Source of the DNA: Intestinibacillus sp. Marseille-P6563
Lineage (GTDB): Bacteria; Bacillota; Clostridia; Oscillospirales; Butyricicoccaceae
Assembly (NCBI RefSeq): GCF_900604335.1
Contig: NZ_UWOD01000002.1
Location: forward strand, 930,001 to 994,000
DNA length: 64,000 nucleotides
Direction of reading: 5' to 3'
This document shows, in pieces, positions 26,135 through 33,731 of the stretch. Both the position numbers and the translations under genes were made by a program. Below the pieces are notes generated by a model that did not search any database, was not told the origin of the DNA, and saw only the letters and a program-made list of their open reading frames with translations. The stretch's first letter is position 1; each line of letters starts with the position of its first letter.

Positions 26135-27343
26135 TTATTTCAGGTCGGTACGGAAACCAATGCGTCCCGCCTTTCGATAGGCGTTGATGGTTCCATGATG
26201 TGTTTTGACAATCGACCGGGCAATTGATAGCCCGACCCCAAAACTGCCGGAAAAGGTCCTTGCTTTATCCGCCCGGTAAAATCGGTCAAACAGACGGTCC
26301 AGTTCCAGCGTGTCCACTTCGGCATAGGTGTTCTCCACAATCAGAATCGGATGCCGCCGCGCATACAGCCGCACCTGAATGGAACCGTTCGGGTCGCAAT
26401 ATTTGACCGCGTTGTCCAGCAAAATCGCAATCAGCTGCCGAATCAGCCCTTCGTCGCCATGGCAGCGAAGGGACGGCGCAATGTCAGCCGACAGGGTCTT
26501 GTCCCGCTCGGCGGCCAGCATTTCAAATTCAGAAACCACATCTGCCACCGCATCGCTGAGTGAAAAGGTGGTATAGGTCAACCGGGCATCGCTCTCATCC
26601 ATCCGGGACAGCGTGACCAGCCGATTGATGAGCAGTCCCATCCGTTCCCCTTCGCTGCGGATATCGTCCAGCCATTCACTCTTGCCAAATTCCGATTCCA
26701 CGATATCCAGATTGGAAAGAATCAGCGTCAAGGGGGTCTTGAGTTCATGGTTGGCATCGGTAATGAACTGTTTCTGCTTCTCAAAACTTTCCGCCACCGG
26801 CTGTACGGCCCGCTTGGAAAAGATGATCGTCAACGCCAAAATCAGAAATGCGCTGCCCAGCAAAACGAAAAATGCTGTAAACAGCACGCGATTGGTCGTC
26901 ATCTGGGTCATCGCCCCATTGACAAAAACCACGCTTGTACCGTCTTCGGTTTCGGCGATTTTATAGCGGTACTCGGCAATCCAGCCGCGCTCCCTGCCTT
27001 TGTCCAGCGCGCGCTGAGTGTATTCCTCCACTTCGCTTTCCGAAATGGCGGAAACCGAATCCATGTTGATGCGGGTAATTTGTTGCGCATCATCCAGCCA
27101 TACGGTAAAAAAGTGGGTGCTATACTGGGTTTCTGCGTTGATAAATTCGGGCAAATGCTGCTCGGAAGGGTCAAATTCCGGAAAACTGCCGCCGTTGGCG
27201 ACAATCGTATCGGTCAGTTCATCCATCAGGCGATTCATGGGCACCTTTGCGGATATGAATAGCAGCAAAAAGATGCCTGCAAACACTAGAAAAATTGAGA
27301 TGGCGCTGATTCGGATGAATTTTCTGCGCAGGCTGCCGATCAT
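26135..27343 (-). CDS. Sensor histidine kinase
   Basis: A 402-residue membrane kinase: first membrane segment at about 13-32, an extracytoplasmic sensor region of about 120 residues, second membrane segment at about 155-180, HisKA domain with H-box ANHELKTPLT, and HATPase domain with N-box LLDNAVKYC and glycine-rich GSFGVGLSIAR. There is no clear HAMP domain. Its ATG overlaps the stop of the response regulator by four bases, so the two form a pair. It converges on the broken efflux operon, which it may once have controlled. The signal is not known. Confidence 0.93.
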   Translation of the reverse strand: MIGSLRRKFIRISAISIFLVFAGIFLLLFISAKVPMNRLMDELTDTIVANGGSFPEFDPSEQHLPEFINAETQYSTHFFTVWLDDAQQITRINMDSVSAISESEVEEYTQRALDKGRERGWIAEYRYKIAETEDGTSVVFVNGAMTQMTTNRVLFTAFFVLLGSAFLILALTIIFSKRAVQPVAESFEKQKQFITDANHELKTPLTLILSNLDIVESEFGKSEWLDDIRSEGERMGLLINRLVTLSRMDESDARLTYTTFSLSDAVADVVSEFEMLAAERDKTLSADIAPSLRCHGDEGLIRQLIAILLDNAVKYCDPNGSIQVRLYARRHPILIVENTYAEVDTLELDRLFDRFYRADKARTFSGSFGVGLSIARSIVKTHHGTINAYRKAGRIGFRTDLK

Positions 27344-28014
27344 GGCTTAACCTCCAGAATATATCCCGCATTGCGCATAAAACGAATTTCAACCGGTGCA
27401 CCCAGTGCACTGATTTTCTTGCGCAGATTGGAAATATGGACCCAGACCACACTGGTATCCACGGTCGCATCCCACCCCCACATATGGGTCATAAATCGCT
27501 CGGTGGGAATGATGGTCGCTGGTGTCTGCATGAGCATCTCTAAAATCTGAAATTCTTTGCCGCTCAAGGTCTGCAAGCGGTCTTGAAAGCCCAGTTGATA
27601 GGTGGACCGGTTCAAGGTCACGGGTCCGAACACCAGCAAATCGGGCAAATAGGTTTCTTTTCTGCGCAGCATCGCCCGGACCCGCGCCAACAATTCAATC
27701 GTGGAAAACGGCTTGGGCAGGTAATCGTCCGCGCCGGCATCCAAACCTTCCACCCGCTGGGAAACCTCGGTGCGCGCGGTCAGAAATAACGCCGGTGTCG
27801 TAATGCCTTGCTTTCGCAAACGCTTTAAAACCTGAATGCCGTCCAGGCCCGGCATCATAATATCCATCACCAATCCATCGTATTCTTCCGACTGGCCATG
27901 GGCCAGTGCATCTTCTCCTGTCGATACGCCGTCGACACTGAATTTGTTACTTTCAAAAATGTGAAGCAGTGATTTGAGCAGTTTGGGATCATCCTCTGCA
28001 ACCAACAATCGCAT
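27340..28014 (-). CDS. OmpR-family response regulator
   Basis: A 224-residue regulator with an intact receiver: acidic pair in VAEDDPK, phospho-acceptor Asp in GLVMDIMMPG (near residue 51), conserved Thr in FLTAR and Lys in YLPKPF. A winged-helix DNA-binding domain follows (SGKEFQILEMLMQ; VVWVHISNLRKK). Translationally coupled to the kinase gene downstream. Start ATG 28014 follows a GGAGG site. Confidence 0.95.
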   Translation of the reverse strand: MRLLVAEDDPKLLKSLLHIFESNKFSVDGVSTGEDALAHGQSEEYDGLVMDIMMPGLDGIQVLKRLRKQGITTPALFLTARTEVSQRVEGLDAGADDYLPKPFSTIELLARVRAMLRRKETYLPDLLVFGPVTLNRSTYQLGFQDRLQTLSGKEFQILEMLMQTPATIIPTERFMTHMWGWDATVDTSVVWVHISNLRKKISALGAPVEIRFMRNAGYILEVKP

Positions 28015-28161
28015 GCTCTCACCTCCTCTATGGATAAGTATACCATAGCATAATCTCCTAAAGGTAGGCTAAAGATTGGGGATTTTGGAGTGAGACTTCA
28101 TCCATCTTTCCATTTCATTGGATAGAATTGTGCATTTTTTGAGTATTTCTGAGAACATTGC
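28015..28161. other. Divergent spacer between the two-component genes and iclR
   Basis: Short AT-rich stretch; on the minus strand it should hold the response-regulator promoter, but I see no clear pair of boxes. Confidence 0.35.
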
Positions 28162-28190
28162 TTGCCAAAACACGCCAAATTTGCTATGAT
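28162..28190 (+). promoter_or_regulatory. Promoter of the iclR-type gene
   Basis: TTGCCA (28162-28167), 17-base spacer, TATGAT (28185-28190). Confidence 0.65.
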
Positions 28191-28254
28191 AAGATACATA
28201 TGAACACAAAAAGCGGCACACTTTTGCTTTTGGATAAGGAAGGGGTAACGATCG

Positions 28255-29016
28255 ATGGCACAGGATCAGCATCGCACAACGGGCCGCATCTTAGATATTC
28301 TTGAACACCTGTCGGTTTCGGAAGGTGGTATGACCCTGACAGAATTGTCGCAGACACTGGGAGCCCCCAAAAGCAGTCTGTTCCCCATTGTCCATACCTT
28401 AGAAGAACGCCGCTATTTGCAGCAGGACCTGCCTACCGGCCGGTATGCTCTGGGCGCAAGCTGTCTGGCACTGGGTGCTGCCTTCTCGGCAGAGCGTGGC
28501 ATGGAGGATGTTTTCAAGGTCATGAAGCATGTGGTTGCGGTATGCCAGGAAACCTGTCAGTTTGGTATTTTGGACCAGGGCAATGTCCTGTATATTGGCA
28601 AAGAGGATTCCAAGCAGGCCATTCGGATGATCTCCTGGGTGGGCAACCGACTACCCGCCAACGCAACTGCGATTGGCAAGGCCCTGCTCAGCGGGCTTGG
28701 TGACGATGAGGTACAGGCTTTATATTCCCAGGGCCTTCCCCAACTGACCGAGCATACGATCTCGGATATGCAGCTTTTATTGTCCCAGCTGGATGCCATC
28801 CGCCGTGGCGGCATTGCGACAGAATGTGAAGAATCGACCGCACAGCTGGCGTGCTGGGCGGTACCGCTGCGGTTTCAAGGACAGGTCTTTGCTGCCCTGA
28901 GCGTATCGGTCCCTCTCTTCCGCTGTGCGGAAGAAAAAATCAATGAGGTTTGCCGCTGCCTGCGGGAAGCCCAAGCAGAAATTGAACATTTGACAGACAT
29001 CCCGCACTTTCATTGA
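28255..29016 (+). CDS. IclR-family transcriptional regulator
   Basis: A 253-residue regulator. Its N-terminal winged helix-turn-helix (residues 8-70; MTLTELSQTLGAPKSSLFPI) is followed by the IclR effector domain (residues 80-250; LPANATAIGKALLSGL; RRGGIATECEEST). IclR proteins of this kind (KdgR, PcaR, AllR) usually respond to small organic acids or sugar acids. The gene is directly upstream of the LarA-like/GntP/UxaA operon, on the same strand but with its own terminator, and the palindrome at 29231 resembles KdgR-type sites. It is very likely the local regulator. Confidence 0.9.
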   Translation: MAQDQHRTTGRILDILEHLSVSEGGMTLTELSQTLGAPKSSLFPIVHTLEERRYLQQDLPTGRYALGASCLALGAAFSAERGMEDVFKVMKHVVAVCQETCQFGILDQGNVLYIGKEDSKQAIRMISWVGNRLPANATAIGKALLSGLGDDEVQALYSQGLPQLTEHTISDMQLLLSQLDAIRRGGIATECEESTAQLACWAVPLRFQGQVFAALSVSVPLFRCAEEKINEVCRCLREAQAEIEHLTDIPHFH

Positions 29017-29054
29017 CCTGGGATCTTGGCCCAGATCGGTTGTGAAACGGCGCC

Positions 29055-29093
29055 AACGGACTTCCATCTTCCGAATGGGAGTCCGTTTTTTTA
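29055..29093 (+). terminator. Terminator of the iclR-type gene
   Basis: ACGGACT-CCAT pairs with ATGG-AGTCCGT, followed by TTTTTTT. Confidence 0.82.
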
Positions 29094-29190
29094 TGGCCGC
29101 ATGAGTATGTCTTGAGTATTTTCCTGTGGCAAAAGCATGGTATGTGCGTTGTGTTTTTGTCAAATATAACAAAAACAGCGGATTTACGGT

Positions 29191-29219
29191 TTGACAAACT
29201 GTGAATTCGGTGCTATAAT
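29191..29219 (+). promoter_or_regulatory. Strong promoter of the LarA/GntP/UxaA operon
   Basis: Perfect TTGACA (29191-29196), 17-base spacer, perfect TATAAT (29214-29219). A full-consensus promoter of this kind normally needs a repressor, which the adjoining palindrome can supply. Confidence 0.88.
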
Positions 29220-29230
29220 CAAAGCATAAA

Positions 29231-29263
29231 TTCGTAATTAAGAACATTGTTCTTAATTACGAA
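29231..29263 (+). promoter_or_regulatory. 33-bp perfect palindrome, likely operator of the IclR-type regulator
   Basis: TTCGTAATTAAGAAC (29231-29245), ATT, GTTCTTAATTACGAA (29249-29263). It starts 12 bases after the -10, over the transcription start, so binding would block transcription. The centre, GAACATTGTTC, resembles the KdgR-type site GAAACATTGTTTC. Confidence 0.75.
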
Positions 29264-29388
29264 CATCAAACATTCGGAAGCTGTTCCGCCCGACTGTTCC
29301 AGAGTCCGGGCCTGGCTGCGGCAAATGGGCAAAACCCGCAGCGCCTTCCGAGCTTCGAGATTTTGAGGAATGCGAGAGGAGGATTTTT
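29264..29388 (+). other. Leader before the LarA-like gene
   Basis: A 125-base leader with one weak hairpin (CTGCGG / CCGCAG, loop of about 14). I do not recognise a riboswitch. Confidence 0.4.
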
Positions 29389-30672
29389 TTGAAAACAATC
29401 ACTGATCTTATTAAAAATGTTCCGGTGCCCAAAATGGTGAAGATCCGGGAGGTATTCGACAACTCCCACATCGCCGAAGAGGACATTGCGGACACCGTAC
29501 AAAAAGAACTGAGCCGTGACGCGCTCGGCGGACAGATCAAGCCCGGCATGCGCATTGCTATCACCTGCGGCAGCCGCGGCATCCATCACTACCAGCTGAT
29601 GGCGCGTGCCATTGTCGATTTTGTTAAATCCAAGGGTGCTGAGCCGTTCATTGTAGCCGCCATGGGCAGCCACGGTGGCGCAACCGCCGAAGGCCAGACC
29701 CAGATCCTTGCCGACTATGGCATCACCGAGGAGAACATGGGCTGCCCCATCAAGAGCTCGATGGAAACCGTACAGGTCGGCCTGTCGGGTATCCGCAAGC
29801 AGCCGGTCTATGTGGATAAGTTCGCTGCTGAAGCGGACGGCATCATCCTGTTTAACCGCATCAAGCCGCACACCTCGTTCCGCGGCCGGTATGAAAGCGG
29901 TCTGATGAAGATGATGGCCATTGGTCTGGGCAAGCAGCACGGTGCGGAGAGCATCCATCACCAGAGCCCGGGGATCATGCACGAGCTGGTCGAAGAATAC
30001 GGCCGCACGATTCTGGAAAACTGCCCCATTCTGGGCGGTATCGCCATCATCGAAAACGCTTACGACGAAACCTACCTCATCCGCGGCCTGACGCCCGATG
30101 AGATCATCACCGAAGAACCCAAGCTGCGCGACCTGTCCTATGAAACCATTGCACATCTGCTCTTTGACAAGTGCGATGTTCTGGTTGTGGACAAGATCGG
30201 CAAGAACATTTCGGGCGACGGCATGGACCCGAACATCTCCGGCCGTTTTGTACAGCCCAAGTACTGCTCGGGCGGCATCGATGCCGAGAAGGTCGTCATT
30301 CTGGACCTGACCGACGAGACCCATGGCAATGCACAGGGCATTGGCCTGGCTGAGGTCACCACCCGCCGGTTGTTCAATAAGATGAAGCTGGAAATGACCT
30401 ATCCCACCGGCGTGACCAACACCTTCCTGCATCTGATGAAGATCCCCATGATTATGGACAACGACCGGGAAGCTTTGCAGCTGGCGCTGTGCTGCTGCCC
30501 GGATGCCGAGGATCAGAACAACATGAAGATGATCCGCATTCCCGACACCATGCACATTGAATACATCGAGATCTCGGAAGGTCTGTTGCCGCTGGCACAA
30601 GCCAATCCCAACATTGAGATCCTGTCCGAGCCTTACGACCTGCCCTTCGACGAAGAAGGCAACCTGTTCTGA
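29389..30672 (+). CDS. LarA-like (DUF2088) nickel-pincer racemase/epimerase homologue
   Basis: A 427-residue protein with the LarA N-terminal domain (DUF2088). Likely active-site matches: GSRGIHHY (62-68), GSHGGATAEGQ with His 95 (the LarA His108 region), and PHTSFRGRYESGLMK with His 161 and Lys 174 (the His174/Lys184 region). LarA proteins use a nickel-pincer nucleotide bound to a Lys to racemise or epimerise 2-hydroxyacids; known homologues act on lactate, malate, phenyllactate and gluconate. Here the His-Lys spacing is 13 rather than 10, so cofactor use is uncertain. The cofactor genes larB/C/E are not in the window. It starts with TTG six bases after AGGAGG. First gene of the operon with gntP and the split uxaA. 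Confidence 0.75.
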   Translation: MKTITDLIKNVPVPKMVKIREVFDNSHIAEEDIADTVQKELSRDALGGQIKPGMRIAITCGSRGIHHYQLMARAIVDFVKSKGAEPFIVAAMGSHGGATAEGQTQILADYGITEENMGCPIKSSMETVQVGLSGIRKQPVYVDKFAAEADGIILFNRIKPHTSFRGRYESGLMKMMAIGLGKQHGAESIHHQSPGIMHELVEEYGRTILENCPILGGIAIIENAYDETYLIRGLTPDEIITEEPKLRDLSYETIAHLLFDKCDVLVVDKIGKNISGDGMDPNISGRFVQPKYCSGGIDAEKVVILDLTDETHGNAQGIGLAEVTTRRLFNKMKLEMTYPTGVTNTFLHLMKIPMIMDNDREALQLALCCCPDAEDQNNMKMIRIPDTMHIEYIEISEGLLPLAQANPNIEILSEPYDLPFDEEGNLF

Positions 30673-30774
30673 CAAACTTCCCGGAACCGGCAGGTCTCTG
30701 TGGGCAGGAGGACTGCCGTACCCCGGGTGTTTGAATACATCGTATGATTCACAAGATGAAAGGGGTAAAATGAT

Positions 30775-32142
30775 ATGACAAGTCCCGGTATACTGATTGG
30801 CGCTCTGATCGGCGCAATCGCCATTATTCTCGTCTGTATTATTGCACTCAAACTCAACGCTGCGATCGGCATGGTCATCGCCTGCCTGTTTATGGGTCTG
30901 GTTGGCGGCCTGGATCTGCTCACCACAGCTTCCACCATTTCGTCCGGTTTCGGCAGCATGATGACCAGCATCGGTCTTCCGGTTGGCTTTGGTACCATAC
31001 TCGGCCAGCTAATGAGTGACAGCGGCGCCGCCTCTGTCATTGCTGACAAACTGGTATCGGCTTTCCCGGAAAAGCGCTCCATCTGGGGCCTGAGCATTGC
31101 CGGTTTTATTCTGTCCATTCCGGTATTCTTTGACGTAACCTTCATTATTTTGATCCCGATCGGCATCACGATTGCCTCCAAGATCAATCTGAAGATGTGC
31201 TATGTCACCGGCTGCCTGACCATCGGTGCAACCACCGCGCACTGCGTTGTTCCGCCGACGCCCAACCCGCTCGCAGCGGCTGACATCTTTGGCTTTGACC
31301 TGGGCATCATGCTCATCGTCGGCCTGGTCGTTGGTTTCATCACCGTTATGATCTCCAACTTCATCTACATCAAGATCCATGACCGTGGCATCTGGAACGA
31401 TGAAAAGGACGTAAACCACAGCTCGAACGTAGCACAGGAACTGGTCGCTGCCCACAAGGCGCAGGACCCCAACAAGCCCATGCCCGGCATGTTCGCTTCT
31501 CTGCTGCCCATCATCATCCCGGTTATCTGCATTCTGTTCGGTACGCTGGGCGGCGCTCTGTTTGAAGAACCGCCGGTTATCTGCACCTTCCTCGGCGACA
31601 AGCTGATCGCCATGCTGCTCGGTACCCTGGGCGCTTATCTGGTCAGCCTGCCCTACATCGGCCGCGACAACTTTGAAAAGTCTGCTGGCGAAGCGCTCAA
31701 GAGCGCAGGCGTTGTTCTGCTCATCACCGGTGCGGGCGGTTCGTTCGCTTCGGTTATCACGGCGACCGGCATCGGTGACGTCATCGTTGGCCTGCTGGGC
31801 ACCGACACCACTTCGGTCCTCCCGGCCATGTTCCTGGCATACGGCATCGGCATGATCTTCCGTGTGGCACAGGGTTCGGGTACGGTTGCTGGTATGACCT
31901 CCATGGGCATCATGGCGACCATTGCCCCGGCCATCGGCTGCCATCCGGTATGGATCGCACTGGCTTGCCTGTCGGGCGGTAACTCCATCGGCCACGTCAA
32001 CGACTCCGGTTACTGGGTTGCGACCAACATGTCCGGCCTGACCGTGACCGGCGGTCTGAAGACCTACACCCTGGGTTCCTTTATCTCCTCGGTATGTATC
32101 TTCGTGCTGGCGATCATCGGCGCCCTGGTTATTCCGCTGTAA
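30775..32142 (+). CDS. GntP-family hydroxyacid/sugar-acid permease
   Basis: A 455-residue transporter with about 12-14 membrane segments. Family motifs: GLVGGLDLLTTASTISSGFG near residue 40, SIPVFFDVTFIILIPI near 110, TAHCVVPPTPNPLAAADI near 155, and HVNDSGYWV near 400. GntP proteins bring in gluconate, other aldonates, D-serine or glycerate with protons or sodium. Its place between a LarA homologue and a UxaA-type dehydratase points to a sugar acid or other 2-hydroxyacid. The ATG at 30775 has AAAGGGG upstream. Confidence 0.92.
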   Translation: MTSPGILIGALIGAIAIILVCIIALKLNAAIGMVIACLFMGLVGGLDLLTTASTISSGFGSMMTSIGLPVGFGTILGQLMSDSGAASVIADKLVSAFPEKRSIWGLSIAGFILSIPVFFDVTFIILIPIGITIASKINLKMCYVTGCLTIGATTAHCVVPPTPNPLAAADIFGFDLGIMLIVGLVVGFITVMISNFIYIKIHDRGIWNDEKDVNHSSNVAQELVAAHKAQDPNKPMPGMFASLLPIIIPVICILFGTLGGALFEEPPVICTFLGDKLIAMLLGTLGAYLVSLPYIGRDNFEKSAGEALKSAGVVLLITGAGGSFASVITATGIGDVIVGLLGTDTTSVLPAMFLAYGIGMIFRVAQGSGTVAGMTSMGIMATIAPAIGCHPVWIALACLSGGNSIGHVNDSGYWVATNMSGLTVTGGLKTYTLGSFISSVCIFVLAIIGALVIPL

Positions 32143-32172
32143 TTGAAACAGCACACAAAGGAGCGAATCAAC

Positions 32173-32463
32173 ATGCGTAATGCCATGATCATCGATGGTA
32201 AGGACAATGTCGTCGTCGCCATCGAACCGATCTCCAAGGGGGACACGGTCACCTACCTGTGTGACGGTGCCGAACAGTCCCTTCCTGCTCTGGAGGATAT
32301 CATCATCTATCACAAGCTGGCTGCCCACGATATTGCCAAGGGGGAACCTGTGGTAAAGTATGGGGAACATATCGGCGTAGCCACCTGTGACATCCGGGCC
32401 GGCGAGCATGTCCATGTGCACAACGTGGAAGGCCGCCGCGAAAACCTGGAAGAGAAAGAATAA
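32173..32463 (+). CDS. UxaA-type dehydratase small subunit (SAF domain)
   Basis: A 96-residue SAF-domain protein (PISKGDTVTYLCDG; YHKLAAHDIAKGEPVVKYGE; IGVATCDIRAGEHVHVHNVE). It corresponds to the N-terminal domain of altronate/galactarate dehydratases, or to the small subunit of split forms such as SuyA of sulfolactate sulfo-lyase. ATG 32173 follows AAAGGAG; the upstream in-frame codon has no site. The large subunit follows 12 bases later, so the two form one enzyme. Confidence 0.88.
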   Translation: MRNAMIIDGKDNVVVAIEPISKGDTVTYLCDGAEQSLPALEDIIIYHKLAAHDIAKGEPVVKYGEHIGVATCDIRAGEHVHVHNVEGRRENLEEKE

Positions 32464-32475
32464 GGAGGAACAGAC

Positions 32476-33636
32476 ATGACTTTTTATGGCTACCGTCGGC
32501 CGGATGGCCGCGTAGGCGTTCGCAACAAAGTGCTGATCCTGCCCGCCAGCGTCTGCGCCTCCGACACCACCCGCATCATTGCCCAGCAGGTGGTCGGTAC
32601 GGTCACCTTCAGCAACCAGCTTGGTTGTTCGCAGGTGGCATCGGACCAGCAGTATACGATGGATGTCATGGCCGGTTATGCGGCCAACCCCAACGTATAC
32701 GGCACGGTCGTCGTTTCCCTGGGCTGCGAAAACTGCCAGATGGATCTGGTGGTCAAAGCCATTCAGGAACGCACCAACAAGCCCATCCGGCAGGTCATCA
32801 TTCAGGAGGCCGGCGGCACGATCAAGGCGGTCGACCAGGGCGTGCGCTACGCCAAGGAACTGGTCGAAGAAGCATCGCTCCTGCAAAAGGAAGAGTTCCC
32901 GATTTCGGAGCTGATCCTGGGCACCGAATGCGGCGGTTCTGACCCGACCAGCGGTCTGGCGGCCAATGTGCTCATCGGTGAACTGAGCGACCGTCTGGTT
33001 GCCGCAGGCGGTACTTCCATCCTGTCGGAAACCACCGAACTGATCGGTGCCGAACACATTCTGGCCCGCCGTGCGGCGAACAAGGAAGTCCATGACCGGA
33101 TTTTCGAGATCGTTCACCGCTACGAAAAAGCGCTGCAGCTGGTCGGCGAGGAAGTGCGCGAGGGCAACCCCTCGCCCGGCAACAAGGCCGGCGGCATCAC
33201 CACGCTCGAAGAGAAGTCGCTCGGCTGCATCCACAAGGGCGGTCATAGCCCGATCAATGCCGTGTACGATTATGCCAAGCAGGTCACGCCGAAAAGTGGC
33301 CTGGTCATTATGGACACGCCGGGCAATGACCCGTCGTCGGTTGCTGCGATGGTAGCAGGCGGCGCACAAGTTGTCGTCTTCTCGACTGGTCGGGGCTCCC
33401 CGACTGGCAACCCCATCGCGCCGGTCATCAAGATCACCGGCAACCGCATCACCTTCGCCAACATGGAGGACAACATCGACGTAGATGCTTCTCCGATCAT
33501 CTATGGCGGGGACCTTAAGCAGCTGGGCGACGATCTGCTCAAGCTGATGGCCGATGTGGCCAGCGGCAAGCAGACCAAGGCCGAATCGCTGGGCTTTACC
33601 GAAATGGCCATTGCCCGCGTCTGCAACTTTGTATAA
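32476..33636 (+). CDS. UxaA-type dehydratase large subunit (altronate/galactarate dehydratase or SuyB type)
   Basis: A 386-residue catalytic subunit: GYRRPDGRVGVRNKVLILP at the start, CSQVASDQQ, SLGCENCQ, LGTECGGSDPTSGLAANV and GGHSPINAVYDYA, the pattern of the UxaA/GarD C-terminal domain with conserved Cys residues for an iron or Fe-S centre. Reactions in the family are dehydration of D-altronate or D-galactarate, or release of sulfite from (2R)-sulfolactate. Together with the LarA homologue and GntP it suggests import, C2 epimerisation and dehydration of an acid. AGGAGG precedes ATG 32476. The substrate is not decidable from sequence. Confidence 0.88.
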   Translation: MTFYGYRRPDGRVGVRNKVLILPASVCASDTTRIIAQQVVGTVTFSNQLGCSQVASDQQYTMDVMAGYAANPNVYGTVVVSLGCENCQMDLVVKAIQERTNKPIRQVIIQEAGGTIKAVDQGVRYAKELVEEASLLQKEEFPISELILGTECGGSDPTSGLAANVLIGELSDRLVAAGGTSILSETTELIGAEHILARRAANKEVHDRIFEIVHRYEKALQLVGEEVREGNPSPGNKAGGITTLEEKSLGCIHKGGHSPINAVYDYAKQVTPKSGLVIMDTPGNDPSSVAAMVAGGAQVVVFSTGRGSPTGNPIAPVIKITGNRITFANMEDNIDVDASPIIYGGDLKQLGDDLLKLMADVASGKQTKAESLGFTEMAIARVCNFV

Positions 33637-33671
33637 CCATATAACTGCTCGCACTCTTGTGCCAGCTTTGC

Positions 33672-33694
33672 CGGGACAGCCTTTGGCTGTCCCG
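33672..33694 (+). terminator. Hairpin after the UxaA-type operon
   Basis: CGGGACAGCC / GGCTGTCCCG, loop TTT; no T-run, so termination may be partial and allow read-through to the PFOR gene. Confidence 0.5.
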
Positions 33695-33731
33695 TGCTAC
33701 CATACAAGATTTATGGGAGATGAATGATCCG

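Noticed and set aside
29264-29388. Riboswitch or T-box in the LarA operon leader
   Set aside because: Only one weak stem was found and no conserved T-box or known aptamer sequence.
31009-33654. 881-residue minus-strand frame opposite gntP/uxaA
   Set aside because: It is antisense to three well-supported genes and has no coherent domain pattern.
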